DNA of 64,000 bases from assembly GCF_026151655.1 (NCBI RefSeq), contig NZ_JAMQPN010000003.1, positions 124,001 to 188,000 on the forward strand, given 5' to 3'. The notes beneath the pieces are model-generated. The model did not search any database and was not told where the DNA came from. It worked only from the letters and a program-made list of their open reading frames with translations. Position numbers and translations under genes: made by a program. How positions within the stretch are numbered: position 1 is the first letter of the stretch; each line of letters begins with the position of its first letter. Positions 16,589 through 27,687 of the stretch are shown piece by piece. The stretch is from Leptospira soteropolitanensis. Lineage in GTDB: Bacteria; Spirochaetota; Leptospiria; Leptospirales; Leptospiraceae.

Positions 16589-17716
16589 ATGAAATTACGT
16601 AACCTCCTGCTCATATTCGTATTTGTCACAACAGTATCACAATCAGAGCTGTATGCACAATTTACTTGTGAAGGGTCTGCTTGTAGTTTTTTACCAAAAC
16701 CACTTACAGAAGCAGGGAATGGTTCCCTTAGAAAATTTGAAACAGAATACTTAAACGAAGTACTCAAAACAAACTTAGAAGCCGGATTTTTAGCCAATGT
16801 TGGAGCCAGTAATATTGGAACTGGTATGGTTCGTCGAGTTCAGTTTGGAGTTAGTACTTCTGCTGCTGGCTACAAAAAAGATGACATCCAAATCCAAGAC
16901 AATTACATTAAATTTCCTAAACTTCCTAACGTGGGTGGTGCTGTGATTCCTTCATTCCATTTGGATTTTAATCCAGGTTGGCTTTTGGGAACTACCGAAG
17001 GTGGATACATCCGTAGGATCGGAATTTTCCTTCATGGTATGAACGTAGCTGTTTCAGAAGATCAAATCCAATCAGCTTCCAATAATAAAAATTACGAAGG
17101 CCGTATCGCCGTACGGTCGTATGGTGGTATGATCCGTTACCAGTTGCTTGAAAAAGAAGGTTTTTTAATGAACCTGATCACTTGGAATGGAATCAATGTG
17201 GGTGTAGGACATCATGTTATGGAACAGAATATGAGTCTTAGTTATTTGGAAGGTAAGGCAGCTCAAATCGAATTCCAAGGTGTCAAAGGGAAATGGGGAG
17301 GAGATACGAACTTCCAATTTAATACGAAAGTTCAAACCACGAATGTAGACCTTCGAACAGGGCTTGGTCTTTTTTGGATCGCCAATGTCATTGTGGGCGG
17401 GGGATATAGTTGGAATTCTGGAAGTAATTCAGCGATCTTAAGTCGAAGAGGACCTTTTTTAATCAATACGAATGAATCCCAACCTTTGGAACTGCCTAGG
17501 GAATACCAATCAGTTGTGGACAAGGAACTTCTTGCTCAAAATCCCAATGCCACACTTGGGTTTAGAGCTAGTAGCGAATCTAACTCCAAACGCGGAATTG
17601 GATACGGGATTGTCGGATTAGAATTTGATTTGTATCTTCTAAAGGTGATTGCGGAAGGATTGTATGGAGGAAAGGATCTGTACTCCGCCAATTTGGGTAT
17701 CAAACTCTCCTTTTAG
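16589..17716 (+). CDS. Exported hypothetical protein, probably outer-membrane or periplasmic
   Basis: A 375-residue protein starting MKLRNLLLIFVFVTTVSQ, a clear signal peptide ending near ELYAQ. The ATG at 16589 is preferred because AAGGA precedes it by 5 bases; the frame stays open upstream into the DMT gene, but that extension has no signal peptide. The mature protein has many alternating hydrophobic segments and glycines and ends in LGIKLSF, a terminal phenylalanine as in many outer-membrane barrels. No family is recognised. It may be co-transcribed with the DMT transporter. Confidence 0.75.
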   Translation: MKLRNLLLIFVFVTTVSQSELYAQFTCEGSACSFLPKPLTEAGNGSLRKFETEYLNEVLKTNLEAGFLANVGASNIGTGMVRRVQFGVSTSAAGYKKDDIQIQDNYIKFPKLPNVGGAVIPSFHLDFNPGWLLGTTEGGYIRRIGIFLHGMNVAVSEDQIQSASNNKNYEGRIAVRSYGGMIRYQLLEKEGFLMNLITWNGINVGVGHHVMEQNMSLSYLEGKAAQIEFQGVKGKWGGDTNFQFNTKVQTTNVDLRTGLGLFWIANVIVGGGYSWNSGSNSAILSRRGPFLINTNESQPLELPREYQSVVDKELLAQNPNATLGFRASSESNSKRGIGYGIVGLEFDLYLLKVIAEGLYGGKDLYSANLGIKLSF

Positions 17717-17792
17717 GAAAACTTCGGGGAAATCCATAAAGCCTTGCCTTAATGATCGTAGAATTTAACCTGCGATTTAGGTCTAAGTTTCA

Positions 17793-20333
17793 ATGAAGTT
17801 ATACAAACGCTACGCAAGGGCATTTACTCTTGCATCTCAAGTTTTCTCTTTAGGAATTGTGGTTCCCATTGGAATTGCTCTCATCCTTTTCTATGTTGAT
17901 TTAAGCCCAACGCAAATCAAAACTTTCATTGGAGCAACGCTTGCTGCTGCCCTTGTGAGTTTGCTTCTTCCTGCACTCATCTTTCCTAAAAAACTAAAGG
18001 CCATTAGGAAGGGACTTGTCGAACTTGAGTCTCAAACGGAGAAAGATCCCAAAACCTATGTGGCAGTTTGGGATCTAATTGCAAAAATGCCGGTGGTGGG
18101 GGCTTTGGTCGGGAGTGCCCAGTGGACTCTAGCCCTTCCAATAGTCATTGGCCCACTTCTTTTATTGGAAGAAACCAGTAAGTCAGATTCATTTTATATT
18201 GTGAGTATTCTGATTCTAACGGCAATCCTCAATGTCATTTCTTCATTTATTTTACTTGAAAAATCATCTCACATCGTTTTGGAAGATGATATCTTTCAGG
18301 CAGAATTAAAAGAAAGTATTAGCCCTTATTACAGAAATTTAAGAAATACCGTTCCTATTATCTTTTCCCTTATGGTTATGGTACTTTCTATTTTTCTATT
18401 GATTTACGCATTTAACGTCAATGCCAAGTCTTTAGAAAAAGCATTTTCCAACCAGTTGTATAACTTCAATCAAAGTAATGAAGCGGGGATCAATGTCTAT
18501 TTTGAATCAGTAGAAGCCAATTTAAAAGAAGTAGCTTCTTCACCCACCATCAAAACAGCTCTAGAAACTAAAAATTATAAGTTAGCAGAACCGATTCTTT
18601 CGAAAGTAATGAGTGATTCGAAACTGCTTTTGGAAAATGCATTTATCGCATCTTTTGCGGAAGGGGTTCCCATTGTCGCCTCAGGACTTCCTAACGGAGC
18701 TAGTGTGGGTTATTCCTTAGCTTCCAACCCCGATGTTCTTGAGAATATCCAGGCAGCAAAAGAGGGAAAAAACCATGTTGGTGTCGCTGTAAAATCACCG
18801 TTTAACGGAAATATTGTGATTATGGTCACAACACCTGTTAAAAACGTAAGTGGAACTGTGATAGGAATGGTAGGGATGCCGTTTCTTGTGGGGAAGGCGA
18901 TGGAATCTTTCCTAAAAAACGTAAAAATTGGAACAACAGGTTATTCCTTCCTTTTAGATAAACAATCTACAATGGTATATCATCCTAACCCAAAATACTT
19001 AATGCATAGTTTTAAAAATACTGAATTTGAGGAACTAGCAAAAAATGCCGGAGAGACAGATTCTTTTCGTAATCCTTGGGAAGGATCCACTTTTTTACTC
19101 AGAAGAAAGGTGAGTGAAAAATATGGGCTTCAATTTTTCTCGACTATTGATTTAAAAGAAATTGAGGTAGAAAGCCTTTCTTCCCTTCGTGGACTAACGG
19201 TCATTAGTATCGTTGGGGCAGTGTTTATTGCTATTGCCATCTATTTATTGTTTACTGCTCGGTTTAAGCCTATGAAAACTGTGGGTAAGATCTTGCACGA
19301 CATTGAAGTAGGGGATTTACGTCACAATGCAAAAATGGAATCCTCTGACGAGTTTGCAAGACTTGCTCGTGGACTGAATGCCACTTTAAAACAAATTTCA
19401 GAAGTAGTTGGATCCAATCAGGTTTTTTCTGAAGATCTGGCCTCTTCTGCTGAACAAATGTCAGCTTCACTCAATATGTTATCTTCTAATGCTCAAACGC
19501 AGGCTGCCTCTGCAGAAGAAATTTCTGCTTCTATCGAGGAGATTTCTGCTGCCGTTCAAAACGTGGATGCACAGGCGGAAGATCAATTTCGCAAAGTCGA
19601 TTTTTTGAAAATAAAAATGGCAGAACTTTCCAGTTTAATTGAAGCAACAGGTAGACAGGTAGGGAAGGCCTCAAAAGACGTAACTCTTATTTCAGAAGAA
19701 GCAAAGTCTGGGCAAACTTCTTTGGATTCGATGCGAAATTCCATCACCAAAATCAGTAACAGTTCTGAAGAAATTGGAAGTGTGATTGAAATTATCAATA
19801 ATATTTCCGAACAAATCAACTTACTTGCGTTAAATGCTGCAATTGAAGCAGCAAGAGCTGGAGTATATGGAAGAGGATTTGCTGTGGTCGCCGATGAAAT
19901 TGGGAAATTGGCAGAAAAAACAGCAATGTCCATCGGGGATATTGGGGAACTCATCCAAGCCAATGAGAAGGAAATTGAAAACGGCCGAGAAAATATTGAA
20001 ACCACGATTTCTCTCATCCAAAGAATCATCCAAGGGGTTAACTCCTTTAACGAGATGACGGATTCCATTGAGGCGAGTACAAAAGAACAGCTCATCATCA
20101 ACCAAAAGGTCGGGGAGGAAGTGGATAAGGTGAACCAAATCAGCCAGGCCATTCGACTTTCGATGGAAGAACAAAAGAATGCGATTGGGGAGGTGGCTCA
20201 GGCCATTTTCAGCATCAACGACCTGACCCAAGGTACGGCAGCAGGGCTCGAAGAAATGACTGCCACTTCCAATGGGATTGCCAATTTGGCAGAAACTTTG
20301 AAAAAGAAGATCAATTTCTTCAAAATCTCCTAA
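17793..20333 (+). CDS. Methyl-accepting chemotaxis protein with four extra N-terminal membrane helices
   Basis: An 846-residue chemoreceptor. Four hydrophobic segments occupy about residues 12-165, before the usual pair. A periplasmic Cache-like sensor follows (about 215-455, with [17 protein letters not shown]), then a membrane helix (about 465-490), HAMP, and the signalling domain with the tip [18 protein letters not shown] and [19 protein letters not shown]. The extra N-terminal membrane module is unusual; the ligand is unknown. It stands alone as a transcription unit. Confidence 0.92.
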   Translation: MKLYKRYARAFTLASQVFSLGIVVPIGIALILFYVDLSPTQIKTFIGATLAAALVSLLLPALIFPKKLKAIRKGLVELESQTEKDPKTYVAVWDLIAKMPVVGALVGSAQWTLALPIVIGPLLLLEETSKSDSFYIVSILILTAILNVISSFILLEKSSHIVLEDDIFQAELKESISPYYRNLRNTVPIIFSLMVMVLSIFLLIYAFNVNAKSLEKAFSNQLYNFNQSNEAGINVYFESVEANLKEVASSPTIKTALETKNYKLAEPILSKVMSDSKLLLENAFIASFAEGVPIVASGLPNGASVGYSLASNPDVLENIQAAKEGKNHVGVAVKSPFNGNIVIMVTTPVKNVSGTVIGMVGMPFLVGKAMESFLKNVKIGTTGYSFLLDKQSTMVYHPNPKYLMHSFKNTEFEELAKNAGETDSFRNPWEGSTFLLRRKVSEKYGLQFFSTIDLKEIEVESLSSLRGLTVISIVGAVFIAIAIYLLFTARFKPMKTVGKILHDIEVGDLRHNAKMESSDEFARLARGLNATLKQISEVVGSNQVFSEDLASSAEQMSASLNMLSSNAQTQAASAEEISASIEEISAAVQNVDAQAEDQFRKVDFLKIKMAELSSLIEATGRQVGKASKDVTLISEEAKSGQTSLDSMRNSITKISNSSEEIGSVIEIINNISEQINLLALNAAIEAARAGVYGRGFAVVADEIGKLAEKTAMSIGDIGELIQANEKEIENGRENIETTISLIQRIIQGVNSFNEMTDSIEASTKEQLIINQKVGEEVDKVNQISQAIRLSMEEQKNAIGEVAQAIFSINDLTQGTAAGLEEMTATSNGIANLAETLKKKINFFKIS

Positions 20334-20390
20334 CCTTCGCCTTTTTTAGCCTTTCTTGGGAAAGATGGGCTAAAAAATTGCTTGCGGAAT

Positions 20391-20418
20391 CTACATATCA
20401 AGATTTCTTGATATGTAG
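20391..20418. promoter_or_regulatory. Palindromic operator upstream of the SAM-cycle regulator
   Basis: A perfect 12-bp inverted repeat, CTACATATCAAG (20391-20402) and CTTGATATGTAG (20407-20418), with a four-base ATTT spacer, ends 11 bases before the regulator ATG. A further half-site-like ATATCTTG follows at 20419-20426. The position and symmetry fit autoregulation by the ArsR-type protein encoded just downstream. Confidence 0.72.
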
Positions 20419-20429
20419 ATATCTTGGTT

Positions 20430-21392
20430 ATGGCAACTGAAACTCTCTCCCAATCCAGAACCTCCGGTCATTTACTTTCTGCCACCAAGGCCATTTCTGA
20501 CGAAACTCGGATTCGGATCCTCCATATCCTTAGTTTTGGGGCGTTTTCTGTAAACGAAGTGGTGGAAATTCTTGGGATGGGCCAATCTCGAATCTCTCGT
20601 CATTTAAAGATTTTGATGGAAGCAGGTCTCATCGGATCTCGTCGAGAAGGAAGCCTTGTTTATAGTTTCCTTCTTGGTGAGGAAGAGTCTGGCATAAAAT
20701 TCCCTGTTGAGCTCACCAAACTATTGTTATCATATAAAGAAGACCTTCCTTCTAGAGAAAGAGACCAAAAAATGGTTCATCAGATTTTAGAAGCTAGAGA
20801 AAGGAAATCCAAATCTTTCTTTGATGGAGTGGCAGAGAGTTGGGAAAAATTACAAGAAGAGACACTCCATCCCAAACTCTATCGGTCTTGGATTTTACAA
20901 GAACTTCCTCTTTGCGAAAATATTTTGGATTTGGGATGTGGTCCAGGGGGACTCATCCCATTTCTTTTAAACAAAGCAAAACATGTGATTGGAGTCGATA
21001 ACTCCTCTAAAATGGTGGAAAGTGCTTCTTCCCACTATGGAAAAAATCCTAGTGTGAGCCTCATCCAAACTCCTATGGAACATTTACCTCTGGCAGCTAA
21101 TTCCTGTGATGCGGTGGTTGCTTCAATGGTCATGCACCATATCTCACATCCACCGACAGTTTTGGAAGAGGTGGCAAGGGTACTAAAACCAGGAGGGGTT
21201 TTGTGTATAGTGGATTTGGGAAAACATAATGCGGAGTTTATGCGCGATAATTTTGCAGACCTATGGCTTGGATTTGAACCAGAACTTTTTGAATCCTGGC
21301 TTTCCAATGCAGGTTTTAGAGTCGGGTCTATGAACGAGATCCAAACAGAATCAAGTTTTAAAATTTTAACAATCAAAGCAACAAAGGAATAA
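20430..21392 (+). CDS. ArsR-family regulator fused to a SAM-dependent methyltransferase domain (SahR-like)
   Basis: A 320-residue protein. Residues about 15-85 form a winged helix typical of ArsR regulators ([19 protein letters not shown], then [18 protein letters not shown]). Residues about 135-315 form a class I methyltransferase-like domain with [10 protein letters not shown] for SAM or SAH binding and [15 protein letters not shown]. This layout matches SahR-type regulators of the SAM cycle described in Proteobacteria. ahcY follows 10 bases downstream and metH is nearby. The ATG at 20430 is chosen; a TTG 6 bases earlier is possible. It probably senses SAH or SAM and represses the cluster through the palindrome. 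Confidence 0.82.
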   Translation: MATETLSQSRTSGHLLSATKAISDETRIRILHILSFGAFSVNEVVEILGMGQSRISRHLKILMEAGLIGSRREGSLVYSFLLGEEESGIKFPVELTKLLLSYKEDLPSRERDQKMVHQILEARERKSKSFFDGVAESWEKLQEETLHPKLYRSWILQELPLCENILDLGCGPGGLIPFLLNKAKHVIGVDNSSKMVESASSHYGKNPSVSLIQTPMEHLPLAANSCDAVVASMVMHHISHPPTVLEEVARVLKPGGVLCIVDLGKHNAEFMRDNFADLWLGFEPELFESWLSNAGFRVGSMNEIQTESSFKILTIKATKE

Positions 21393-21402
21393 GGAGGACA
21401 AC

Positions 21403-22722
21403 ATGTCCACAGCAACTGAAACAAAATCGGAAAGATTGCCATATAAAGTGAAGGATATCTCTCTTGCAGAATGGGGAAGAGAAGAGATCATTTTGGCAGA
21501 AAAAGAGATGCCGGGTCTTATGGCTCTTCGCAAAGAATTCGGAAATTCTAAGCCATTGAAAGGTGCTAGAATTTGCGGTTCTCTTCACATGACAATCCAA
21601 ACAGCGGTTCTTATTGAAACCTTGGCTGCATTAGGTGCTGACATTCGTTGGTCCTCTTGTAACATTTTTTCAACTCAAGATCATGCAGCAGCAGCGATTG
21701 CAAAAGCGGGAATCCCTGTATTTGCATGGAAAGGTGAAACAGAAGAAGAATACTGGTGGTGTATTGAACAAACACTATTTTTTGAAGGTGGAAAAGGACC
21801 AAACATGATCCTAGATGATGGTCATGACCTTACTCATTACATCCATGAAAAATACCCACAACTTCTTACTGAAATCAAAGGTGTTTCGGAAGAAACAACT
21901 ACAGGTGTAATTGCACTTCATAAAAAATTGAAAGCCGGAACTTTGAAAATTCCTGCAATCAACGTAAATGATTCTGTTACAAAATCTAAGTTTGACAACT
22001 TGTATGGTTGCCGTGAATCACTTGCTGACGGAATCAAACGTGCAACAGACGTAATGCTTGCTGGTAAAGTGGCTCTAGTTTGTGGTTACGGTGATGTAGG
22101 AAAAGGTTCTGCAGCTTCTCTTCGTAACTTTGGTGCACGAGTGATTGTAACTGAAATCGATCCAATTTGTGCTCTTCAAGCAGTGATGGAAGGATACCAA
22201 GTTCTTCGTGTAGAAGATGTGATTGAAAATGCAGACATCATTGTAACGGCAACTGGAAATGATGATATCATCACTCTAGAACACATGAAGGCAATGAAAG
22301 ACGGTGCGATCCTTTGTAACATTGGTCACTTTGATACAGAAATCCAAATGTCTCGTTTGAACTCAGAGAAAGGTGTTACTAAAAAAGAAATCAAACCACA
22401 AGTTGATAAATACACTTTCCCTAACGGAAGATCGATTATCGTTCTTGCAGAAGGTCGTTTGGTTAACCTTGGTTGTGCAACGGGTCACCCATCTTTTGTT
22501 ATGTCTAGTTCTTTCACAAACCAAGTTTTGGCTCAAATCGAACTTTATACAACAAAATACGAGTTAGGTGTTTACCGCCTCCCAAAACATTTAGATGAAA
22601 AAGTGGCAGCACTTCATTTGGAGCAGTTGGGTGTTCGTTTGACAAAACTCACTCAAAAACAAGCTGATTATATCAGTGTTCCACTCGAAGGTCCGTACAA
22701 ACCAGACCACTACCGATACTAA
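21403..22722 (+). CDS. ahcY: Adenosylhomocysteinase
   Basis: AhcY hydrolyses S-adenosylhomocysteine to adenosine and homocysteine, clearing the product inhibitor of methyltransferases. The 439-residue protein is full length. It shows [14 protein letters not shown] at the N-terminus, the NAD-binding [26 protein letters not shown] with substrate-binding residues, and the C-terminal [17 protein letters not shown] lies just before the ATG, a strong ribosome-binding site. It sits between the SAM-cycle regulator and ferredoxin/metH and is probably co-regulated. Confidence 0.98.
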   Translation: MSTATETKSERLPYKVKDISLAEWGREEIILAEKEMPGLMALRKEFGNSKPLKGARICGSLHMTIQTAVLIETLAALGADIRWSSCNIFSTQDHAAAAIAKAGIPVFAWKGETEEEYWWCIEQTLFFEGGKGPNMILDDGHDLTHYIHEKYPQLLTEIKGVSEETTTGVIALHKKLKAGTLKIPAINVNDSVTKSKFDNLYGCRESLADGIKRATDVMLAGKVALVCGYGDVGKGSAASLRNFGARVIVTEIDPICALQAVMEGYQVLRVEDVIENADIIVTATGNDDIITLEHMKAMKDGAILCNIGHFDTEIQMSRLNSEKGVTKKEIKPQVDKYTFPNGRSIIVLAEGRLVNLGCATGHPSFVMSSSFTNQVLAQIELYTTKYELGVYRLPKHLDEKVAALHLEQLGVRLTKLTQKQADYISVPLEGPYKPDHYRY

Positions 22723-22729
22723 AAAATAC

Positions 22730-22757
22730 GCTCTTTTTGGTTAAGGCCAGAAAGAGC
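22730..22757 (+). promoter_or_regulatory. Intergenic hairpin between ahcY and the ferredoxin gene
   Basis: An 11-bp stem (22730-22740 with 22747-22757, one G-T) and a six-base loop have no T-tail. The stem ends just before the GGAG that serves the ferredoxin ATG. It may control mRNA processing or ferredoxin translation rather than end transcription. Confidence 0.4.
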
Positions 22758-22770
22758 AATGGAGTTTCTC

Positions 22771-23070
22771 ATGGCTTACGTTGTAACTGAAATTTGCGTT
22801 GATTGTAAATATACGAGTTGTGCCGCAGTTTGTCCGGTTGAAGCTTTTCATGAAGCTCCGGACACTTTGTACATTGATCCGGACACTTGTATTGATTGTA
22901 ATGCTTGTCAATATGAATGTCCGATTGATGCGATTTTCCCCGACTATGATGTCCCGGAAAAACACAAACCGTCTATTGAAGTTAATGCAAAAGAAGCAAA
23001 TAAATACCCGGTAATTGTAACTACTAAACCACCTCTTAAGGGTGCAAAGTGTTCTGATTCGAGTAAATAA
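22771..23070 (+). CDS. Ferredoxin, 7Fe or 8Fe type
   Basis: A 99-residue electron carrier. The first half has CVDCKYTSCAAVCP, an irregular set as in 3Fe-4S or 4Fe-4S sites of seven-iron ferredoxins. The second has the classical CIDCNACQYECP 4Fe-4S motif. It ends in a Lys/Pro-rich tail with one more cysteine. The start at 22771 (MAYVVTEICVDC) is supported by GGAG 6-7 bases upstream. It lies between ahcY and metH. A role as reductant for reactivating MetH cobalamin is an inference from location. Confidence 0.9.
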   Translation: MAYVVTEICVDCKYTSCAAVCPVEAFHEAPDTLYIDPDTCIDCNACQYECPIDAIFPDYDVPEKHKPSIEVNAKEANKYPVIVTTKPPLKGAKCSDSSK

Positions 23071-23079
23071 AAGATCTAA

Positions 23080-23109
23080 AGGTGTATGGTTTGTCCATAC
23101 ACCTTTTTT
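23080..23109 (+). terminator. Terminator or attenuator between ferredoxin and metH
   Basis: A perfect 10-bp stem (AGGTGTATGG at 23080-23089, CCATACACCT at 23095-23104) with a five-base loop runs into a T-run. It is a strong intrinsic terminator 20 bases before metH, so metH expression may depend on read-through or its own promoter. Confidence 0.8.
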
Positions 23110-23128
23110 ACTGTAATAATAAAATAAT

Positions 23129-26100
23129 ATGAAATTTGAATATACTAATCCTTCTTCCAAAACCCTTTTAAAATTGATTAATGAGAGAATTCTCGTTTTG
23201 GATGGTGCTATGGGTACCATGATCCAAAGACATTCCTTGGAAGAGGACGATTTCCGTGGAGATCGCTTTAAGGATTGGCCGGTTTCCATAAAAGGAAACA
23301 ACGATGTATTAGCGATCACACGTCCCGATATTATCGAGTCTGTCCACTTGGAATATTTGGAGGCTGGAGCAGATATTATTGAAACCAATACATTTAGCTC
23401 AAACATTGTGTCCCAAGCGGATTACCAAATGGAATCAGCAGTAAGGGATTTAAATCTTGCTGCTGTACAATGTGCGAAAAATGCCGTGACCAAATTCAAA
23501 GCCAAAACCGGCAAAGCGGATATATTCATTGCAGGTTCGATTGGGCCAACGGTGAAAACCGCATCTCTTTCTCCAGATGTAAACAATCCAGCATTTCGAG
23601 CAGTCACCTTTGATGAGTTAGTGGATTGTTTTTATGAGCAAGTATCAGCGCTCTTAGATGGTGGTGTAGATTTATTATTACCAGAAACCAATATAGATAC
23701 GTTAAATTTAAAAGCATGTATTTACGCGATCGAGAAGGTGTTTGAAGAACGTAAAATTCGAATTCCTGTTGTACTTTCTGTAACGATTACCGATGCCTCC
23801 GGACGAACTCTTTCTGGCCAAACGGGAGAGGCGTTTTATATTTCTATCAAACATGCGAAAGCTTTTGCTGTGGGCATTAACTGTGCGCTTGGAGCCGGAG
23901 AGATGCGACCTTATATCGAGGAACTTTCTCGAGTGGCCGATTGTTATGTTTCTTGTTATCCGAATGCTGGTTTACCCAACGCCTTTGGTGGCTATGACCA
24001 AACCCCAGAAGAATTTGGTAGTTGGATGAAAAATTTTGCGGAAGCAGGTTTTCTCAATATTGTGGGTGGGTGTTGTGGTACGACACCAGATCATATTCGA
24101 GCAGCAAAAGTTGCTGTTTCTGGCATTACCCCTCGGCCACTAAAAGAACAACCAAAACTAAGTGCCTTTGCTGGTCTTGAACCTTTGAAACTCACCAAAG
24201 ACCAAGGGTTCATCAATGTGGGAGAAAGAAACAACGTCACTGGATCTCCAAAATTCAAAAAACTAATTTTAGATGGGAATTTCGAAGAAGCAGTACAAGT
24301 AGCTCTCCAACAAGTCCAAGCTGGTGCCAATATCATAGATATCAACTTTGATGAAGCGCTTTTGGATGGAGAGGCTTCTATGACTAAGTTTTTAAACTTA
24401 ATCGCAGGAGAACCTGATATTGCCCGGGTTCCGTTTATGGTGGATTCTTCCAAATGGTCTGTATTACTTGCAGGTCTCAAATGCATCCAAGGAAAACCAA
24501 TTGTAAACTCTATTTCTCTTAAAGAAGGAGAAGAGGTTTTTTTAAGTCATGCCCGTACCATCCAGAGGTTCGGAGCTGCAGCAATCGTGATGGCTTTCGA
24601 CGAACAAGGGCAGGCGGCAACCAAGGATGATAAAGTCCGTATTTGTAAAAGGGCTTACGACTTACTTGTTGAAAAATTAGATTTTGATCCTACGGATATC
24701 ATTTTTGATCCAAATATCCTGACAGTAGCAACGGGAATTGAAGAACATAACAACTACGCTGTTGATTTTATTGAAGCTACTCGTGAAATTAAAAGAATCT
24801 GTCCTGGTGCCAAAGTTTCTGGGGGTCTTAGTAATATTTCCTTTTCTTTCCGTGGAAATAACCCGGTGAGAGAGGCAATGCACTCCGCATTTTTATACCA
24901 TGCTATCCAAGCAGGAATGGATATGGCCATTGTCAATGCAGGTATGCTTGAAGTTTACGAAGAGATTCCGAAAGATCTTTTGGAACTTGTAGAAGATGTA
25001 CTTCTTAACCGTCGCCCAGATGCAACCGAACGATTGATTGATGCAGCCGCTAGTTTTCACGGTGAAGCAAAGGTTCAAAAGAAAGATGATGTTTGGAGGA
25101 CTGGGTCAGTCGAAGAGCGACTAACGCATGCTCTTGTAAAAGGCATCGATGAATTTGTCACTTTAGATACGGAAGAAGCCCGCCTTAGTTTTGCAAAACC
25201 TCTCGAAGTAATCGAGGGTCCCCTAATGAACGGAATGAAAGTGGTAGGGGAACTTTTTGGAGCAGGGAAAATGTTTCTCCCACAAGTGGTAAAAAGTGCA
25301 AGGGTTATGAAAAAGGCGGTCGCTTACTTACTTCCATTTATGGAAGAGGAAAAACGAAACCAAAAGGATGAGAGTAAACAAGCAAAATTTCTCATTGCAA
25401 CGGTGAAGGGAGACGTCCATGATATTGGGAAAAATATTGTGGGTGTGGTACTTGCATGTAACAACTACGAGGTGATCGACCTCGGTGTTATGGTTCCTTG
25501 TGAAAAGATATTGGAAACAGCTAAAAAAGAAAATGTTGCAGCCATTGGCTTGTCGGGCCTTATCACACCTTCATTAGATGAAATGGTCTATGTTGCCAAA
25601 GAAATGGAACGCCAAGGATTTAAAGTCCCACTTCTCATTGGAGGGGCAACCACTTCACCTGCCCATACGGCAGTGAAAATTGCAGAGCAATATTCAAAAC
25701 CTGTTCTTCATGTGATGGATGCTTCTCGTGTTGTGAATGTGATGAACAGTGCACTTAATCCTCAAACAGCTGTTGATTATGCAAGACAGGTAGTGGAAGA
25801 ACAAACTAAGATTCGTGAAGAGTTTTATTCGAGAGAAAACGAAAGAAATATTTTACCTATTGCGGATGCGATACAAAACAAATTCAAAGCGGACTGGGAT
25901 TCTTATGTTCCGCCAAAGCCAAGTTTTACTGGTGTTAAAAAAATTGAAGACGTAACTTTACATGACTTACTTCCTTTTATTGATTGGTCACCATTCTTTT
26001 TAGCTTGGGAGTTAAAAGGTCGTTACCCGCAGATTTTGAAAGATCCAATCATAGGAAAGGAAGCCACATCACTATACAATGATGCCCAAATCATTCTAAA

Positions 26101-26845
26101 GGAAATGTTGGAAAATCCAAATCTTAAACCTAGGGCAGTTGTAGGAATGTTCCCTGCTGTTTCGCATGGAGAAGTGGTGGAAATTTTCGAAGATGATGCC
26201 AAAACAAAATCTTTGGGAAAATACCCGATGTTACGCCAACAAACGGTTAAAATGACAAATCAACCAAACTATAGTTTGGCGGATTTTATAACACCGAAAG
26301 ACAAAAAGAAAAATGATTATATTGGCTATTTTGCAGTAACTGCAGGTCATGGAATCGAAGAATTGGCAAGAACCTATGAAGCTAAACAAGATGATTACAA
26401 TGCCATTTTGGTGAAAGCTCTGGCAGATCGATTTGCAGAAGCATTTGCGGAATACATGCACCATCGCATGCGTGAGGAATGGGGCTTTGGAAAGGATGAA
26501 AATCTTACTAAAGAAGATCTGATTCGCGAAAAGTACCGTGGCATTCGTCCGGCTCCTGGATATCCTGCTTGTCCTGACCATACGGAAAAAAAGAAAATTT
26601 GGAAACTCCTGGATGTAGAAAAAAATACAGGAATCCAACTGACGGAATCTTGTGCTATGTGGCCTGCGAGTAGCGTGAGTGGTTATTATTTCTCACATCC
26701 AGATGCAAAATACTTTGCCATCGGAAAAATCAATGAAGACCAAGTGATAAACTACGCCAAAGATAAAGAAATGGAAATTTCGGAAGTGGAACGTTGGTTG
26801 TCGCCAATTCTCAATTATGATCCTTCACGTAAGTCTAAGTCTTAA
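23129..26845 (+). CDS. metH: Cobalamin-dependent methionine synthase
   Basis: MetH transfers a methyl group from methyltetrahydrofolate through cobalamin to homocysteine. All modules of the 1238-residue enzyme are present: a homocysteine domain with zinc cysteines ([10 protein letters not shown] and [11 protein letters not shown]); a folate (pterin) domain with [12 protein letters not shown]; a four-helix cap; a B12 domain with DVHDIGKN, where H764 is the lower cobalt ligand; and the C-terminal activation domain with [15 protein letters not shown] that binds SAM during reductive repair. It completes the SAM cycle with ahcY. The ribosome-binding site is weak. Confidence 0.98.
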   Translation: MKFEYTNPSSKTLLKLINERILVLDGAMGTMIQRHSLEEDDFRGDRFKDWPVSIKGNNDVLAITRPDIIESVHLEYLEAGADIIETNTFSSNIVSQADYQMESAVRDLNLAAVQCAKNAVTKFKAKTGKADIFIAGSIGPTVKTASLSPDVNNPAFRAVTFDELVDCFYEQVSALLDGGVDLLLPETNIDTLNLKACIYAIEKVFEERKIRIPVVLSVTITDASGRTLSGQTGEAFYISIKHAKAFAVGINCALGAGEMRPYIEELSRVADCYVSCYPNAGLPNAFGGYDQTPEEFGSWMKNFAEAGFLNIVGGCCGTTPDHIRAAKVAVSGITPRPLKEQPKLSAFAGLEPLKLTKDQGFINVGERNNVTGSPKFKKLILDGNFEEAVQVALQQVQAGANIIDINFDEALLDGEASMTKFLNLIAGEPDIARVPFMVDSSKWSVLLAGLKCIQGKPIVNSISLKEGEEVFLSHARTIQRFGAAAIVMAFDEQGQAATKDDKVRICKRAYDLLVEKLDFDPTDIIFDPNILTVATGIEEHNNYAVDFIEATREIKRICPGAKVSGGLSNISFSFRGNNPVREAMHSAFLYHAIQAGMDMAIVNAGMLEVYEEIPKDLLELVEDVLLNRRPDATERLIDAAASFHGEAKVQKKDDVWRTGSVEERLTHALVKGIDEFVTLDTEEARLSFAKPLEVIEGPLMNGMKVVGELFGAGKMFLPQVVKSARVMKKAVAYLLPFMEEEKRNQKDESKQAKFLIATVKGDVHDIGKNIVGVVLACNNYEVIDLGVMVPCEKILETAKKENVAAIGLSGLITPSLDEMVYVAKEMERQGFKVPLLIGGATTSPAHTAVKIAEQYSKPVLHVMDASRVVNVMNSALNPQTAVDYARQVVEEQTKIREEFYSRENERNILPIADAIQNKFKADWDSYVPPKPSFTGVKKIEDVTLHDLLPFIDWSPFFLAWELKGRYPQILKDPIIGKEATSLYNDAQIILKEMLENPNLKPRAVVGMFPAVSHGEVVEIFEDDAKTKSLGKYPMLRQQTVKMTNQPNYSLADFITPKDKKKNDYIGYFAVTAGHGIEELARTYEAKQDDYNAILVKALADRFAEAFAEYMHHRMREEWGFGKDENLTKEDLIREKYRGIRPAPGYPACPDHTEKKKIWKLLDVEKNTGIQLTESCAMWPASSVSGYYFSHPDAKYFAIGKINEDQVINYAKDKEMEISEVERWLSPILNYDPSRKSKS

Positions 26846-26876
26846 AAGAATTTCGAAAATCTTTTAGGGGGATCAA

Positions 26877-27176
26877 GTGAGTTTGACAGGGAACAATCAC
26901 AATCACAATCACGGATGGAAATCTGTCGCCAAAGGAACGCTTGGTGGCGGGTTTTCCTTCCATCCCAAACTGGCTATTTGGTTAGAAGAATATACAAATA
27001 TACCAAAAGAAACCGAGTTAGAAATTTTAGAAGTAAGTTGTGGGGAAGCCAGTTGTCCGACAGAGGAAACAATGATTGTTTGGAAAGAACATGAATTTCG
27101 TATCTCTAGGAAAAAAGAAAAAATTTCTAAGATGGATGTGGATTTGTCTTGGAAACGATTTGTCACTAAAGGTTAA
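26877..27176 (+). CDS. Small His-rich hypothetical protein
   Basis: A 99-residue protein starting with GTG; AGGGGG lies 5-6 bases upstream. The N-terminus has alternating Asn-His (NNHNHNHGW), followed by a compact domain with SCGEASCP. The two cysteines and the histidines could bind a metal. No signal peptide is present. It follows metH by 31 bases and may share its transcript. No family is recognised. Confidence 0.65.
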   Translation: MSLTGNNHNHNHGWKSVAKGTLGGGFSFHPKLAIWLEEYTNIPKETELEILEVSCGEASCPTEETMIVWKEHEFRISRKKEKISKMDVDLSWKRFVTKG

Positions 27177-27299
27177 AACAAAGCTAATCTAATTTCTATC
27201 GTTTGGTTTTAGCTGTGGCAATTAAACTTTTCTTATTTAATCAACTCTTTTTATTCCTTATGCAAATCTACGAAATTCGCATAAACCCCAAAACTGTTG

Positions 27300-27603
27300 T
27301 GATTGTTGCAGATCGTATATTTGTGTATCTGGCTTTTGTCTTGGGTCCAAAATTCTTACGGTAGAAGGACTAATTTTGAACCAAATATGATTAGAAGTTG
27401 TTCCTCGAGATATTAAGACATTATTATCCGAAGTAAATTATGTTAAAAATAATTTTAGTCAAATTTATATCGAAATGAAAATAGATGCCGGTGCGGATGG
27501 ATTTTTAATACAACCATTTTTTGATTTACGGCTGATTGATATTTTTACTGAAAAACTACGTGGGAAAAATGTTTATATTGGAATGCTTAAGGAAAGATTG
27601 TAG
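27300..27603 (+). pseudogene. Decayed methylenetetrahydrofolate reductase-like fragment
   Basis: The 510-base gap after the small His-rich gene holds no intact gene. From 27391 to 27603 one frame reads LEVVPRDIKTLLSEVNY, then KIDAGADGFLIQPFFD, close to the MTHFR (MetF-type) motif with DAGADF and TQ-FFD. It ends in GKNVYIGMLKERL and a stop. A TGA at 27388 precedes it, and there is no start codon or ribosome-binding site. The position close to metH fits an ancestral folate gene. The identification rests on one motif. The remaining 27604-27687 shows nothing clear. Confidence 0.42.
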
Positions 27604-27687
27604 CGGAGAGCCCGGTCGGTGAGAAGTATCAAATTTTGTTACTGAAAAGAATTCGATGTGCCATAAAGAAAATGGGAAAATAGACCT

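Noticed and set aside
19583..20152. A long antisense frame within the chemoreceptor signalling domain
   Set aside because: It is explained by the repetitive helical codons of the chemoreceptor; the same effect appears opposite the other chemoreceptor genes.
23071..23128. Possible SAM or cobalamin riboswitch before metH
   Set aside because: The gap is only 58 bases and is filled by a simple terminator hairpin; there is no room for either riboswitch and no B12-box was seen.
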